Under the pieces are notes generated by a model that saw only the letters and a list, made by a program, of their open reading frames with translations, did not search any database and was not told the origin of the DNA. This document shows, in pieces, positions 8,150 to 16,801 of a DNA stretch of 64,000 bases (position 1 is its first letter; every line of letters begins with the position of its first letter). Source of the DNA: Phytoamicus setariae (GTDB lineage: Bacteria; Pseudomonadota; Alphaproteobacteria; Rhizobiales; Rhizobiaceae); the NCBI RefSeq assembly GCF_016722925.1, contig NZ_JAEQNC010000002.1, forward strand, positions 372,001 through 436,000, written 5' to 3'. Position numbers and translations under genes: made by a program.

Positions 8150-10336
8150 ATGAATGTAAGCGCGCCAGAAATTCTCCAACCCGAGGCAATCACCGCCGAA
8201 GCGGCCCTGCTGTCGAGCCCGGAGCGCTTCATCAACAGGGAGTTTTCCTGGCTACAGTTCAATCGTCGCGTGTTGGAAGAAACCCTGAACACCAACCACC
8301 CGCTGCTTGAGCGCGTCCGCTTCCTGTCGATTTCCGCCAACAATCTCGATGAATTCTTCATGGTCCGCGTGGCTGGTCTCGAAGGTCAGGTGCGTGCCGG
8401 CATCTCGATCAAGAGTCCGGACGGCCGCGCTCCGACCGAGCAGCTTGAAGACATCCTGAAAGAGATCAACAACCTGCAGATGGAGCAGCAGGCTGCGCTT
8501 GCGGTGTTGCAGCAGTACCTGGCGCGCGAGGACATCCTGATTGTTCGCCCCGGTGCGGTCAGCAAGGATGATCGCAAATGGCTGGAGAGGGAGTTCGACG
8601 AGGCGATCTTTCCGGTGCTGACGCCGCTGTGCATAGATCCGGCTCATCCATTTCCATTTATTCCCAATCTCGGCTTCTCGATGGGACTGCAACTGACCAG
8701 CATCAGCGACAAGGAGCCGATGACGGCGCTGATCCGTCTGCCGCAGGCGCTGGACCGTTTCGTACGCCTGCCGGATCTCGATGGCGTGCTTCGCTACATC
8801 ACCCTGGAAGACACGGTGCTGCTCTACATCGAGAAGCTGTTTCCCGGCTATAAGGTGAACGGCTCCGGGACATTCCGGATCATCCGCGACAGCGATATCG
8901 AAGTCGAGGAAGAAGCGGAAGATCTCGTCCGGTTCTTCGAGACGGCGCTGAAGCGCCGCCGGCGGGGCTCGGTCATCCGCATCGAGACCGACAGCGAGAT
9001 GCCGCAGTCGTTGCGCCAGTTCGTGACCCACGAACTCAACGTGCCGGAAAACCGGATTGCGGTTCTGCCGGGGTTCCTGGCGCTCAATACGCTTTCGGAA
9101 ATCACCAAGGCGCCGCGCGACGACCTGCGCTTTCCGCCCTACAATGCCCGTCACCCCGAGCGGGTGCGCGAGCATGCCGGCGATTGCCTCGCGGCTATTC
9201 GCGAGAAGGACATGATCGTCCACCACCCCTATGAATCCTTCGATGTGGTGGTGCAGTTCCTGATTCAGGCCGCCCACGATCCCGATGTCGTGGCCATCAA
9301 GCAGACCCTCTATCGCACCTCCAACGACAGCCCGATTGTTCGTGCGCTGATCGACGCGGCAGAAGCGGGAAAGTCGGTAACTGCGCTTGTCGAGCTGAAG
9401 GCCCGTTTCGACGAGGAAGCAAACATTCGCTGGGCGCGCGACCTCGAACGGGCGGGCGTGCAGGTCGTTTTCGGCTTCATCGAACTGAAGACACATGCCA
9501 AGATGAGCATGGTGGTGCGACGTGAAGAAGGGCGGCTCAGGACCTATTGCCACCTCGGCACCGGCAACTATCATCCGGTAACGGCCAAGATCTATACCGA
9601 TCTTTCCTACTTCTCCTGCAATCCGATCATTGCCCACGACATGGCCAATGTCTTCAATTTCATCACTGGTTATGGCGAGCCCGAAGCCGGCATGAAGCTG
9701 GCAGTCTCTCCCAATACGTTGCGTCCGCGCATTCTCCAGCACATCGCCGAAGAGACCGAGCATGCCCGGCAAGGTCGGCCGTCGGGGATCTGGATGAAGA
9801 TGAATTCGCTTGTCGATCCGGAGATCATTGACGCGCTCTATAAGGCGAGCGGCGCGGGTGTGAAGGTCGAACTCGTCGTGCGCGGCATCTGTTGCTTGAG
9901 GCCACAGGTGCCGGGTTTGTCGGAAAATATCAGCGTCAAGTCGATTGTCGGTCGTTTCCTCGAACACAGTCGCATCTTCTGCTTCGGCAACGGTTTCGAC
10001 CTGCCAAGCGACAAGGCGCTGGTCTATATCGGCTCGGCAGACATGATGCCTCGCAACCTGGATCGACGGGTCGAGACGCTTGTTCCGCTCATCAACAAGA
10101 CTGTGCACGAGCAAGTGCTGTCACAGATCATGCTGGCCAATCTGATTGACAACCAGCAGTCCTACGAGATACTGCCCGACGGAACTTCGAAGCGCATAGA
10201 GGTGCGTGACGGAGAGGAGCCGTTTAACGCGCAGCTCTATTTCATGACTAATCCGAGTCTGTCCGGACGCGGTGAAGCCTTGAAATCCAGTGCGCCGAAG
10301 CTGATCGCCGGGAGGTTCTCCTCCAGTAGGAAGTAA
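8150..10336 (+). CDS. ppk: Polyphosphate kinase 1
   Basis: PPK1 reversibly polymerises the gamma-phosphate of ATP into polyphosphate. The 728 residues include the N-terminal PPK domain ([33 protein letters not shown]), the middle domain, and two phospholipase-D-like domains. Their active-site histidines lie in [11 protein letters not shown], the expected autophosphorylated site, and in a later [11 protein letters not shown] segment. I prefer the ATG at 8150 to an in-frame GTG at 8120: the GTG would fall close to or upstream of the transcription start predicted from the Pho-box array. ppx follows 54 bp downstream, giving synthesis and degradation of polyP side by side. Confidence 0.96.
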   Translation: MNVSAPEILQPEAITAEAALLSSPERFINREFSWLQFNRRVLEETLNTNHPLLERVRFLSISANNLDEFFMVRVAGLEGQVRAGISIKSPDGRAPTEQLEDILKEINNLQMEQQAALAVLQQYLAREDILIVRPGAVSKDDRKWLEREFDEAIFPVLTPLCIDPAHPFPFIPNLGFSMGLQLTSISDKEPMTALIRLPQALDRFVRLPDLDGVLRYITLEDTVLLYIEKLFPGYKVNGSGTFRIIRDSDIEVEEEAEDLVRFFETALKRRRRGSVIRIETDSEMPQSLRQFVTHELNVPENRIAVLPGFLALNTLSEITKAPRDDLRFPPYNARHPERVREHAGDCLAAIREKDMIVHHPYESFDVVVQFLIQAAHDPDVVAIKQTLYRTSNDSPIVRALIDAAEAGKSVTALVELKARFDEEANIRWARDLERAGVQVVFGFIELKTHAKMSMVVRREEGRLRTYCHLGTGNYHPVTAKIYTDLSYFSCNPIIAHDMANVFNFITGYGEPEAGMKLAVSPNTLRPRILQHIAEETEHARQGRPSGIWMKMNSLVDPEIIDALYKASGAGVKVELVVRGICCLRPQVPGLSENISVKSIVGRFLEHSRIFCFGNGFDLPSDKALVYIGSADMMPRNLDRRVETLVPLINKTVHEQVLSQIMLANLIDNQQSYEILPDGTSKRIEVRDGEEPFNAQLYFMTNPSLSGRGEALKSSAPKLIAGRFSSSRK

Positions 10337-10390
10337 TAGTTCGCCGAATTGTCTGTAGCAGGATGTTCGTCGACCTCTGATTGGATCTAC

Positions 10391-11917
10391 ATGGTAGAGT
10401 CAGAAGCCCAGGGGCGATTGCCCGGCATAGAGCCGATTTCGATTGTGGATATCGGCTCGAACTCCATAAGATTGGTAATCTACGAAGGCCTAAATCGCGC
10501 GCCAGCGATTCTGTTCAACGAAAAAGTCATGTGCGGTCTCGGCAAGGGGCTTGCGCAGACCGGCAGTATGGATGCGGGGAGTGTACAGCGCGCGCTGTCG
10601 GCATTGCATCGCTTTCGGGCACTTTCTGATCAGGCGAGGGCGCGGACGGTCTATGTCGTGGCGACGGCGGCGGCACGCGAAGCCAAGAATGGCCCGGATT
10701 TCCTCCGCAAGGCTGAAGAAATTCTTGGTCGGAAAGTGCGTTTGCTGACCGGCGAGGAAGAAGCGCATTTTTCTGCTCTCGGCATCATCAGCGGCTATCA
10801 CGAAGCCGACGGCATCGCCGGCGACTTCGGTGGCGGCTCTCTCGAACTCGTGGACATCAGGGGCAAGAGCCACGCCAACGGCATCACCACGCCGTTGGGT
10901 GGACTGAGACTGTCGGAATATTCCGGCGGTTCGCTCGCCAAGGCAGCGAACTACGCGAGAAAGCTCGTTCGCGAGGTGGATTTTCTCAAGGCCGGCGAAG
11001 GCCGGACCTTCTACGCCGTGGGCGGTACCTGGCGAAGCCTTGCCAAGTTGCACATGGAGCTCAATGGCTACCCGCTGCACATGGTTCAGGACTACCGCCT
11101 GAACTTTGCAGACGCGGTGGCATTTCTAGACAATGTGATCCGCAACAAGGAGCAGAAGGAGCCTGCCTATCAGGCAGTCGCGCGCAGCCGCCGCGCGCTC
11201 TTGCCCTTTGGCGCCATTGCCATGCGCGAAGTGCTGGCGGAAATGAAGCCGGAAGCCGTTTCGTTCTCGGTACAGGGCGTGCGCGAGGGCTACCTCTATT
11301 CCCTGCTGCCGGAATCCGTCCGCCACCAGGATCCGCTGCTCAGCGCCGCAGGTGAACTCGCGGTATTGCGCGCCCGCTCGCCGGAGCATGCTCGGGAACT
11401 GGCCGACTGGACCGGACGCATGATGCCGGCTTTCGGTGTGGACGAGACGGAGGAAGAGGCGCGCTATCGACAGGCTGCCTGCCTGCTTGCCGACATTAGC
11501 TGGCGGGCGCATCCCGATTATCGCGGACTGCAGGCACTCAATATCATCGCGCACTCGTCGTTCATCGGTATTACCCATCCCGGGCGCGCCTATCTTGCGC
11601 TTGCCAACTACTATCGGTTCGAAGGCCTGAGCGACGACAGCGCAACAAGCCCGCTTGCGGCGATCGGCACGTCCCGCCTGCTGATGCTGGCCAAGTTGCT
11701 CGGCGGCATGCTGCGGGTTGTCTATCTCTTTTCGGCATCGATGCCGGGTGTCATCGGGAAATTGCGTTTCGAGCCGCCGCGGGCTGCGGCGAGTGACATC
11801 GATCTCGAATTCGTGGTCCCGCCGGAATATTCCGAGTTCGCCGGCGAACGGCTCGACGGCCGTTTGCAGCAGCTGTCAAAGCTGACGGGCAAGAAACTCG
11901 CCTTCCGGTTCGAGTGA
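10391..11917 (+). CDS. ppx: Exopolyphosphatase (Ppx/GppA family)
   Basis: Ppx releases terminal phosphate from polyphosphate; GppA-type members also hydrolyse pppGpp. The 508 residues have the actin-like ATPase fold: the phosphate-1 motif ISIVDIGSNSIRLVIYE (about residues 17-33), the phosphate-2 motif AGDFGGGSLELVDI at about 147-160, and a C-terminal HD-like region with HSSFIG and HPGRAYLALA. An in-frame TTG exists 42 bases upstream, but ATG 10391 agrees better with the family N-terminus. Because it follows ppk closely, it may share the Pho-type control. Confidence 0.93.
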   Translation: MVESEAQGRLPGIEPISIVDIGSNSIRLVIYEGLNRAPAILFNEKVMCGLGKGLAQTGSMDAGSVQRALSALHRFRALSDQARARTVYVVATAAAREAKNGPDFLRKAEEILGRKVRLLTGEEEAHFSALGIISGYHEADGIAGDFGGGSLELVDIRGKSHANGITTPLGGLRLSEYSGGSLAKAANYARKLVREVDFLKAGEGRTFYAVGGTWRSLAKLHMELNGYPLHMVQDYRLNFADAVAFLDNVIRNKEQKEPAYQAVARSRRALLPFGAIAMREVLAEMKPEAVSFSVQGVREGYLYSLLPESVRHQDPLLSAAGELAVLRARSPEHARELADWTGRMMPAFGVDETEEEARYRQAACLLADISWRAHPDYRGLQALNIIAHSSFIGITHPGRAYLALANYYRFEGLSDDSATSPLAAIGTSRLLMLAKLLGGMLRVVYLFSASMPGVIGKLRFEPPRAAASDIDLEFVVPPEYSEFAGERLDGRLQQLSKLTGKKLAFRFE

Positions 11918-11957
11918 GCGATCCGTCCGGATCGCCTCCCATCCCGCATCCGGGATG
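11918..11957. terminator. Two hairpins between convergent ppx and RTX gene
   Basis: Two short perfect inverted repeats follow ppx: GCGATCC/GGATCGC (11918-11935) and CATCCCG/CGGGATG (11940-11957). Neither has a clear T-run, so they are only terminator-like. They separate convergent genes whose stop codons are 56 bp apart. Confidence 0.35.
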
Positions 11958-11973
11958 AGAGGTAGAGGGCCGA

Positions 11974-12864
11974 TCAAAGCAGTATATTGTGCTCGCCCAG
12001 GTCCCAGCGATCGATTTCTTCGAGCTTGATCGCGTTGCCCTGGCCAAGATCGATGATCACGTCGCCGCCATCGTCGTCATTGTCATCGTCATCGCGGCAT
12101 CGTCCGCCGTGGTCATCGTCGCCGAAACGGACATGTTCGGCTAGGAAGTCCTCGACACTGCCCTGGATGCCATAGGCCGTCAGGTCCAGCACATCGTTGC
12201 TCGCATCAAAGTCCGCCACCAGGTCATGCCCCGATTTCGGAGCGAAGACGAGTGTGTCGGCGCCACTGCCGCTCGAGATGTAGTCGTTTCCCGCGCCGCC
12301 ATCGATCACGTCGTTGCCGCTGTCGCCAGCCAGCCTGTCTGCACCCTTGTTGCCAAGGATCGCGTCGTTGCCGCGCCCCCCATGGATGAAGTCGCCGAAG
12401 CCTGAGCCGGAAATCGTCTCATCTCCGCCGAGTACCAGATTGATGAGCTGGTGACCGTCGAGATTGACCAGAGCCTTGTAAAACGCCTTGGCGGACATAT
12501 CGAGGTCGGAAATCGCAAAATCCGCCTTGCCAGGGCCATCGATGGTGAAACTGTCGATGGTGCCGCCGGTGACGGCTGGAAGCTTGGAATTGCCCTTGAG
12601 CGTGAAGTCCAGGCCGTCGCCATCGACACTGAAAGTCCAGACATTGCCGAACGTCACGCTCAGGTGGTCGTGGCTGATGTCGTAGTCGGTGATCTTGCCG
12701 AACTTCTTCAGGTTGAGGCCGTCGAAGTCGAACTTGAACAGTTCGGGCGTATCGAAGTCGAAATCGGACTCGTCGTCATTGTCGTCGTCCCGCCAGTCGT
12801 CGTGATGGCCGTGATCGCGATTGTCATCGTGATCGTCGTCCTCGTACCGCTTTCTCAAACCCAT
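11974..12864 (-). CDS. RTX calcium-binding protein with Asp/His-rich tails
   Basis: The 296-residue product has no Sec signal. It begins with a very acidic, His-rich run (about residues 6-38, mostly D, H, R and N), followed by a domain seen in rhizobial RTX proteins (about 45-160). Next come four to five RTX nonapeptides (GGXGXDXUX; e.g. GGRGNDAIL, GDSGNDVID, GGAGNDYIS) at about 168-215, and the usual post-repeat FDASNDVLDL segment. A second Asp-rich insert lies near residues 248-265. RTX repeats bind Ca2+ after type I secretion. No ABC/HlyD/TolC secretion genes are in the window, so export would need a system elsewhere. The two poly-Asp/His runs might bind metal, which is inference. Confidence 0.85.
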   Translation of the reverse strand: MGLRKRYEDDDHDDNRDHGHHDDWRDDDNDDESDFDFDTPELFKFDFDGLNLKKFGKITDYDISHDHLSVTFGNVWTFSVDGDGLDFTLKGNSKLPAVTGGTIDSFTIDGPGKADFAISDLDMSAKAFYKALVNLDGHQLINLVLGGDETISGSGFGDFIHGGRGNDAILGNKGADRLAGDSGNDVIDGGAGNDYISSGSGADTLVFAPKSGHDLVADFDASNDVLDLTAYGIQGSVEDFLAEHVRFGDDDHGGRCRDDDDNDDDGGDVIIDLGQGNAIKLEEIDRWDLGEHNILL

Positions 12865-13117
12865 AGGTCACCCCGAAACTTCACCGTTGCGCGCGCCGGA
12901 TCCTGCTGGAATCCATGGCCCCGGGAAATCTACGGATCGCGGGTCAAACAAGTGTAAATCGATTGCTTCGACTTTTAGTGGTCGGGAAGAACACAGAATT
13001 CCGGAAAAACGAAATCAGACGGTTTTTAAAAATGTAATTATCTTTCTTCGGGCTCGGTAATGGTTGGCCGCTAGATTGCCCTTCGAAACGTTCATCCCCG
13101 CCTTTTCGGAGCCCAGA

Positions 13118-13870
13118 ATGGCCAGCATCACAATTTCGGAAGCCGCCGGTAATTACTCATTCGAGGTAGATAACTTCTCCTTGTCGATGAGTGGCGACTG
13201 GTACTCGATCGGCACTTCGACGCTCAAGTATGGCGACAACAAGAACAACTATGTGGAACTACATGGGAAGTTCAATTACTCGTCCGGCTGGTCGAATGCA
13301 GAGGCCTATGACGTGATCCGTTCCGTAGACAGCCTAAAGCTCGTGGAAAATGGCAAGGCACAGCTGACGGTGACGGACCTGGACATTCTAAGGGCGGATG
13401 TGAAGTCCGAGGCGAGCATACACAGCTATTTTGAACGTCAGGCCTATACGATCAACGGAAACAACGGCTCCAATGACATCTCGGCCGCCGGCATGGCGGA
13501 CAAGATCAACGGCAATGGCGGCAATGACCAGCTTTCCGGCCTAGGCGGCAACGATCGGCTGTTCGGTGGTGCCGGCAATGACACGATCCTGGGCGGCAAG
13601 GGCGCCGATCAGCTTTCGGGCGGCGCTGGCGCCGACACATTCAGTTTCATCAAGGGTGATGGCCGCGACACGATCGCCGATTTCACCGCCTCAGGTCGAG
13701 GCCAGGATCACATCGACCTCGATGATTTCGGCGCGAACCTGAAGTTTAAAAATCTCGATATCGACAAACTTGGCCGGCACGATGTCGATATCGACTTCGG
13801 CAATGGCGATCACTTGATCCTCAAGGACGTCAACATCAGGGATATCGACGCCCGCGATTTCATATTCTAA
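13118..13870 (+). CDS. RTX calcium-binding protein
   Basis: The 250-residue product begins MASITISEAAGNYSFEV. I chose this ATG because GGAG precedes it at the right distance; an upstream in-frame ATG at 13064 lacks a site. Residues 1-140 form an unrecognised beta-rich domain. RTX nonapeptides follow (GNGGNDQLS, GLGGNDRLF, GGAGNDTIL, GGKGADQLS) at about 148-185, then the standard ADTFSF...RDTIADF segment and a C-terminus ending DFIF. That ending is the usual type I secretion tail. It is divergent from the Asp/His-rich RTX gene (253 bp between starts), and the two may share regulation. Confidence 0.85.
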   Translation: MASITISEAAGNYSFEVDNFSLSMSGDWYSIGTSTLKYGDNKNNYVELHGKFNYSSGWSNAEAYDVIRSVDSLKLVENGKAQLTVTDLDILRADVKSEASIHSYFERQAYTINGNNGSNDISAAGMADKINGNGGNDQLSGLGGNDRLFGGAGNDTILGGKGADQLSGGAGADTFSFIKGDGRDTIADFTASGRGQDHIDLDDFGANLKFKNLDIDKLGRHDVDIDFGNGDHLILKDVNIRDIDARDFIF

Positions 13871-13886
13871 AAAGCTTCAGCAAAAC

Positions 13887-13926
13887 GACAAATGGCCCGG
13901 GCGCGATCCCGGGCCATTTGTCTTTT
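13887..13926. terminator. Strong bidirectional terminator between RTX gene and rnd
   Basis: A perfect 15-bp inverted repeat (13887-13901 / 13908-13922, core AATGGCCCGGG) has a 6-base loop. It is followed on the plus strand by TTTT and on the minus strand by a short T-run, so it serves both convergent genes. Confidence 0.88.
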
Positions 13927-13942
13927 GTGCAGGTTTCATCGG

Positions 13943-15109
13943 TCACTCGGCTTGCGGTGCCACATCCACGACGTCAACCCGCTTGTTGACGAAGCGCAAG
14001 GCCATCTCGCCACTGATCATCTTCAAAGCCGGTGTTCCGAAGATCTCTCTGCGCCATCCGTGCAGCGCTGCGACATCTGCGTCCTCGCCCTTGGCCGCAA
14101 GCATGTCGAGATCGTCGCCCGAGGCGATGATCTTGGCGGCGACGCCTTGTTTTTCGGCAATCAGCTTCAGCAGCACCTTCAGCATTTCCACTGCGGCACC
14201 CGTGCCCTCCGGCAGATTTGTGGGCCGCGGTATCTTGGGCAGGTCCGCCTTGGGGATCGCGAGAGCCGCATTGACCGCGGCAAGGATTGCAGCCCCGCTC
14301 TGGGAGCGTTCGAAGCCCTTGGGGATGGTGCGAAGCCGCGCGAGAGCGTCGGTGTCTTTAGGTTGCTGCTGGGCGATCTCGAAAATGGCATCGTCCTTCA
14401 GCACCCGGCCACGCGGCACGTCGCGATTGCGCGCTTCGCGTTCCCGCCAGCCGGCGAGGTTCTTGAGGATCGCCAGTTCGATGGGTTTGCGGATCCGCAT
14501 TCTAAGACGCATCCAGGCATCGTCCGGATGCAGGTCGTAAGTTTCTCGCGATTCAAGGATCGCCATCTCTTCGGCCAGCCACTCCGTGCGGTTTTCACGC
14601 TCGAGTTCGGCCTTGAGATGCAGGTAGACATCCCTGAGGTGCGTGACGTCGGCTATCGCGTAATCGAGCTGTTTGTCGCTCAGTGGCCTGTGGCTCCAGT
14701 CGGTGAAGCGCGAGGATTTGTCGAGCTGGACGTTCTTTATCTTCTGGACCAGCGAGTCATAGGAGGCGGAATCGCCGAACCCACAGACCATGGCCGCGAC
14801 CTGTGTATCGAAGATCGGGTGCGGGATAAGGTTGCCCCGGTTGAAGATGATTTCGATATCCTGCCTGGCTGCATGGAAAACCTTGGTGACCGAGCTATCG
14901 CCCATCAGCTTGAAGAACGGGGCAAGATCGATGCCGTCAACCAGAGGATCGACGATCGCGTCAAGCTCCGGGCCGGACAGCTGAATGAGGCAAAGCTGCG
15001 GCCAGAAGGTCGTCTCGCGCAGGAACTCGGTGTCAACAGCAACATAGTCGCTCTTCGCCAACAGCTCGCAAGCCTCGGTGAGCGCGTTGGTATCTGAAAT
15101 GATTCTCAT
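13943..15109 (-). CDS. rnd: Ribonuclease D
   Basis: RNase D is a 3'-5' exonuclease that trims tRNA precursors. The 388 residues show the DEDD exonuclease motifs: VAVDTEFLRE (Exo I, about residues 24-33), the Exo II region with KVFHAARQDIEI (about 95-106), and Exo III in LDYAIADVTHLRDVY (about 168-182). An HRDC-type C-terminal domain follows. Position next to ppk/ppx and aspS is conserved in rhizobia. The strong hairpin at 13887-13926 ends the transcript. Confidence 0.95.
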   Translation of the reverse strand: MRIISDTNALTEACELLAKSDYVAVDTEFLRETTFWPQLCLIQLSGPELDAIVDPLVDGIDLAPFFKLMGDSSVTKVFHAARQDIEIIFNRGNLIPHPIFDTQVAAMVCGFGDSASYDSLVQKIKNVQLDKSSRFTDWSHRPLSDKQLDYAIADVTHLRDVYLHLKAELERENRTEWLAEEMAILESRETYDLHPDDAWMRLRMRIRKPIELAILKNLAGWREREARNRDVPRGRVLKDDAIFEIAQQQPKDTDALARLRTIPKGFERSQSGAAILAAVNAALAIPKADLPKIPRPTNLPEGTGAAVEMLKVLLKLIAEKQGVAAKIIASGDDLDMLAAKGEDADVAALHGWRREIFGTPALKMISGEMALRFVNKRVDVVDVAPQAE

Positions 15110-15237
15110 GAAAACTCTCGATCCGTCGTGCCGGGCTGTCGCTGGGGTGGTCTCGGTGAACGGTTGTTCTTCAGCCCGTTAATGAGAAAAATCAAGGCTT
15201 TCTGATTCTTATCGCCAGATTTTTGCCTTATTTCGCT

Positions 15238-16377
15238 CTAGACGGGCCGCTGAATGACCCGCGTCAACGTGTAGATGATAAAAATCGACTGTGTCGCGGC
15301 TGTGAACCCGAACAGCGATTTCGGCCCGAGATAGCCCATGATCGTCGCCGCAACCGCCGGGCCGATGATGGCTCCTGCCGCCCAGAAGAACAGCAGGCCG
15401 GCGGAAACAACCGCGAACTGGCCGGGCCCCGCCCTGTCATTGGCATGCGCAGAGCAGAGAGAATAGAGCGGCATCGAAAAGGCGCCGAGCAGGAAGATGC
15501 CCGCGACATTTGCCCAGACGCTGTTGCCGGCGAAGAAGAACAGCAGCAGGCTGGCCACAACCCCGCCCGCCGTCGCCGCCAGGATCACCGAACGGCGATC
15601 GCGGATATCGGAGACATAACCGAGCGGATATTGCAGCACGACGCCGGATATGATGCTGGCGCTCAGAAACCAGGCGGTGGCGACGGTGTCAAAGCCGAGT
15701 TCGCGGCAATAGACCGGGCCGAGCGAGCGATAGACGGTGTTGGTCATGCCCACCGCGATGCACCCGGTGGCCGCCAGCGGCGAGATCTGCCAGAAGAATT
15801 TCAGGTTGAAGTTCATCTTGTCGGGCGGGGAGGGGCTGGATTTGTCGGCAAGCGAGATCGGCGTGATCGACAGTGCAAACGCGATGGCCGAGATACCGAA
15901 CAATACGAAGCCTTCGCCGCCGAACCAGGGCAGGAAATATTGCGCCGATGTGTTGGATGTCAGATCCACATACCGGTAGATCGACAGGGTTCGCGCCCGG
16001 ATGGAGTTGTCGACCTTGGCGTTGATCCAACTTTCGATGACCGCAAACAGGATCGCCAGGCAGTAGCCGTTGACCAGGCGCAGCACCATCCACAGCCACG
16101 GATCGACGGCAAGGCCGGCGAGGATGATCGTCGCGGTCGATACCGCCGCCATCGCCGAGAATGCCCTTATATGGCCGATGCTGCGGATCAGGGGTGTGAT
16201 GTGGATGCAGCCGATTGCAAAGCCGAGATAATAGGCCGCAGTAATGATGCCGATCAGCGAGGTCGCAAATCCCTGTTCCGAGCCGCGCCAGGCGATGAGT
16301 GTCGCCTGCAATCCATTGCCGAAGATCAGGAACGCGGCGGACACGAGCAGGGGAAAGAGCGGTGCGAGTTTTTTCAT
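15238..16377 (-). CDS. MFS transporter (YcaD-like)
   Basis: The 379-residue protein has 12 predicted membrane segments and no long soluble domain. The TM2-3 loop region and IESWINAK segment after TM4 resemble the YcaD/FSR-like subgroup of the major facilitator superfamily. The substrate is unknown. The gene begins after a 424-base upstream gap and has rnd 128 bp downstream on the same strand, so the two may be transcribed together or separately. A weak ribosome site precedes the ATG. Confidence 0.85.
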   Translation of the reverse strand: MKKLAPLFPLLVSAAFLIFGNGLQATLIAWRGSEQGFATSLIGIITAAYYLGFAIGCIHITPLIRSIGHIRAFSAMAAVSTATIILAGLAVDPWLWMVLRLVNGYCLAILFAVIESWINAKVDNSIRARTLSIYRYVDLTSNTSAQYFLPWFGGEGFVLFGISAIAFALSITPISLADKSSPSPPDKMNFNLKFFWQISPLAATGCIAVGMTNTVYRSLGPVYCRELGFDTVATAWFLSASIISGVVLQYPLGYVSDIRDRRSVILAATAGGVVASLLLFFFAGNSVWANVAGIFLLGAFSMPLYSLCSAHANDRAGPGQFAVVSAGLLFFWAAGAIIGPAVAATIMGYLGPKSLFGFTAATQSIFIIYTLTRVIQRPV

Positions 16378-16801
16378 GATGCGGCAGACTGAAGGCAGGG
16401 CGGGCGAGGACTCACTCGGGATGTGACAACCTTATCCGCAAACGCGTGTGAGGTAAGAGGCAAATGCGACGCTAGCGGGTAAAAATCCGTGAAGTGATTC
16501 TCTACCTTCCTTGGCGCCATTCGTGGTTTTTCGCGCGGTTTGAAGTGGATACGGGCGCGACGACAATATAGCCGCATTCACTTGACGGTCACGGAAGCGA
16601 CACAATTCATAAAAACCTGTTAATTTCCCGCTCCCGTCCGGAGTGCGGGCCGCAATCGTTTTGACAGGCTGATTTGCGCCGGCATAGTTGCGCGCTGGGG
16701 GCGCCCATCCGCGTTGGGTGGTAGGGCCAGGGGCAGTCTGCAATATTTTATCGATATTTATGCAGATACATGAGTTCGGATTTCAGGACGCAAGGATGGT
16801 C
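16378..16801. other. Divergent intergenic region MFS / coiled-coil gene
   Basis: This 424-base stretch holds no credible gene. On the plus strand it has the promoter-like pair at 16661-16689. The GC-rich segment after it (about 16690-16740, several GGGGC/GCCC runs) would form the leader of the coiled-coil mRNA, but I see no known regulatory RNA. Confidence 0.5.
16661..16689 (+). promoter_or_regulatory. Putative sigma70-type promoter of the coiled-coil gene
   Basis: TTGACA (16661-16666), a 17-base spacer and ATAGTT (16684-16689) make a good -35 and an acceptable -10. The predicted start near 16696 would leave a leader of roughly 105 bases before ATG 16802. Confidence 0.5.

Noticed and set aside
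8252-10114. 620-codon open frame opposite ppk
   Set aside because: It is fully antisense to a highly conserved enzyme. Long antisense frames are expected in GC-rich coding DNA.
15223-16392. 389-codon open frame opposite the MFS gene
   Set aside because: Asp/Arg/Gln-rich composition is typical of the reverse strand of membrane protein genes; no domain.
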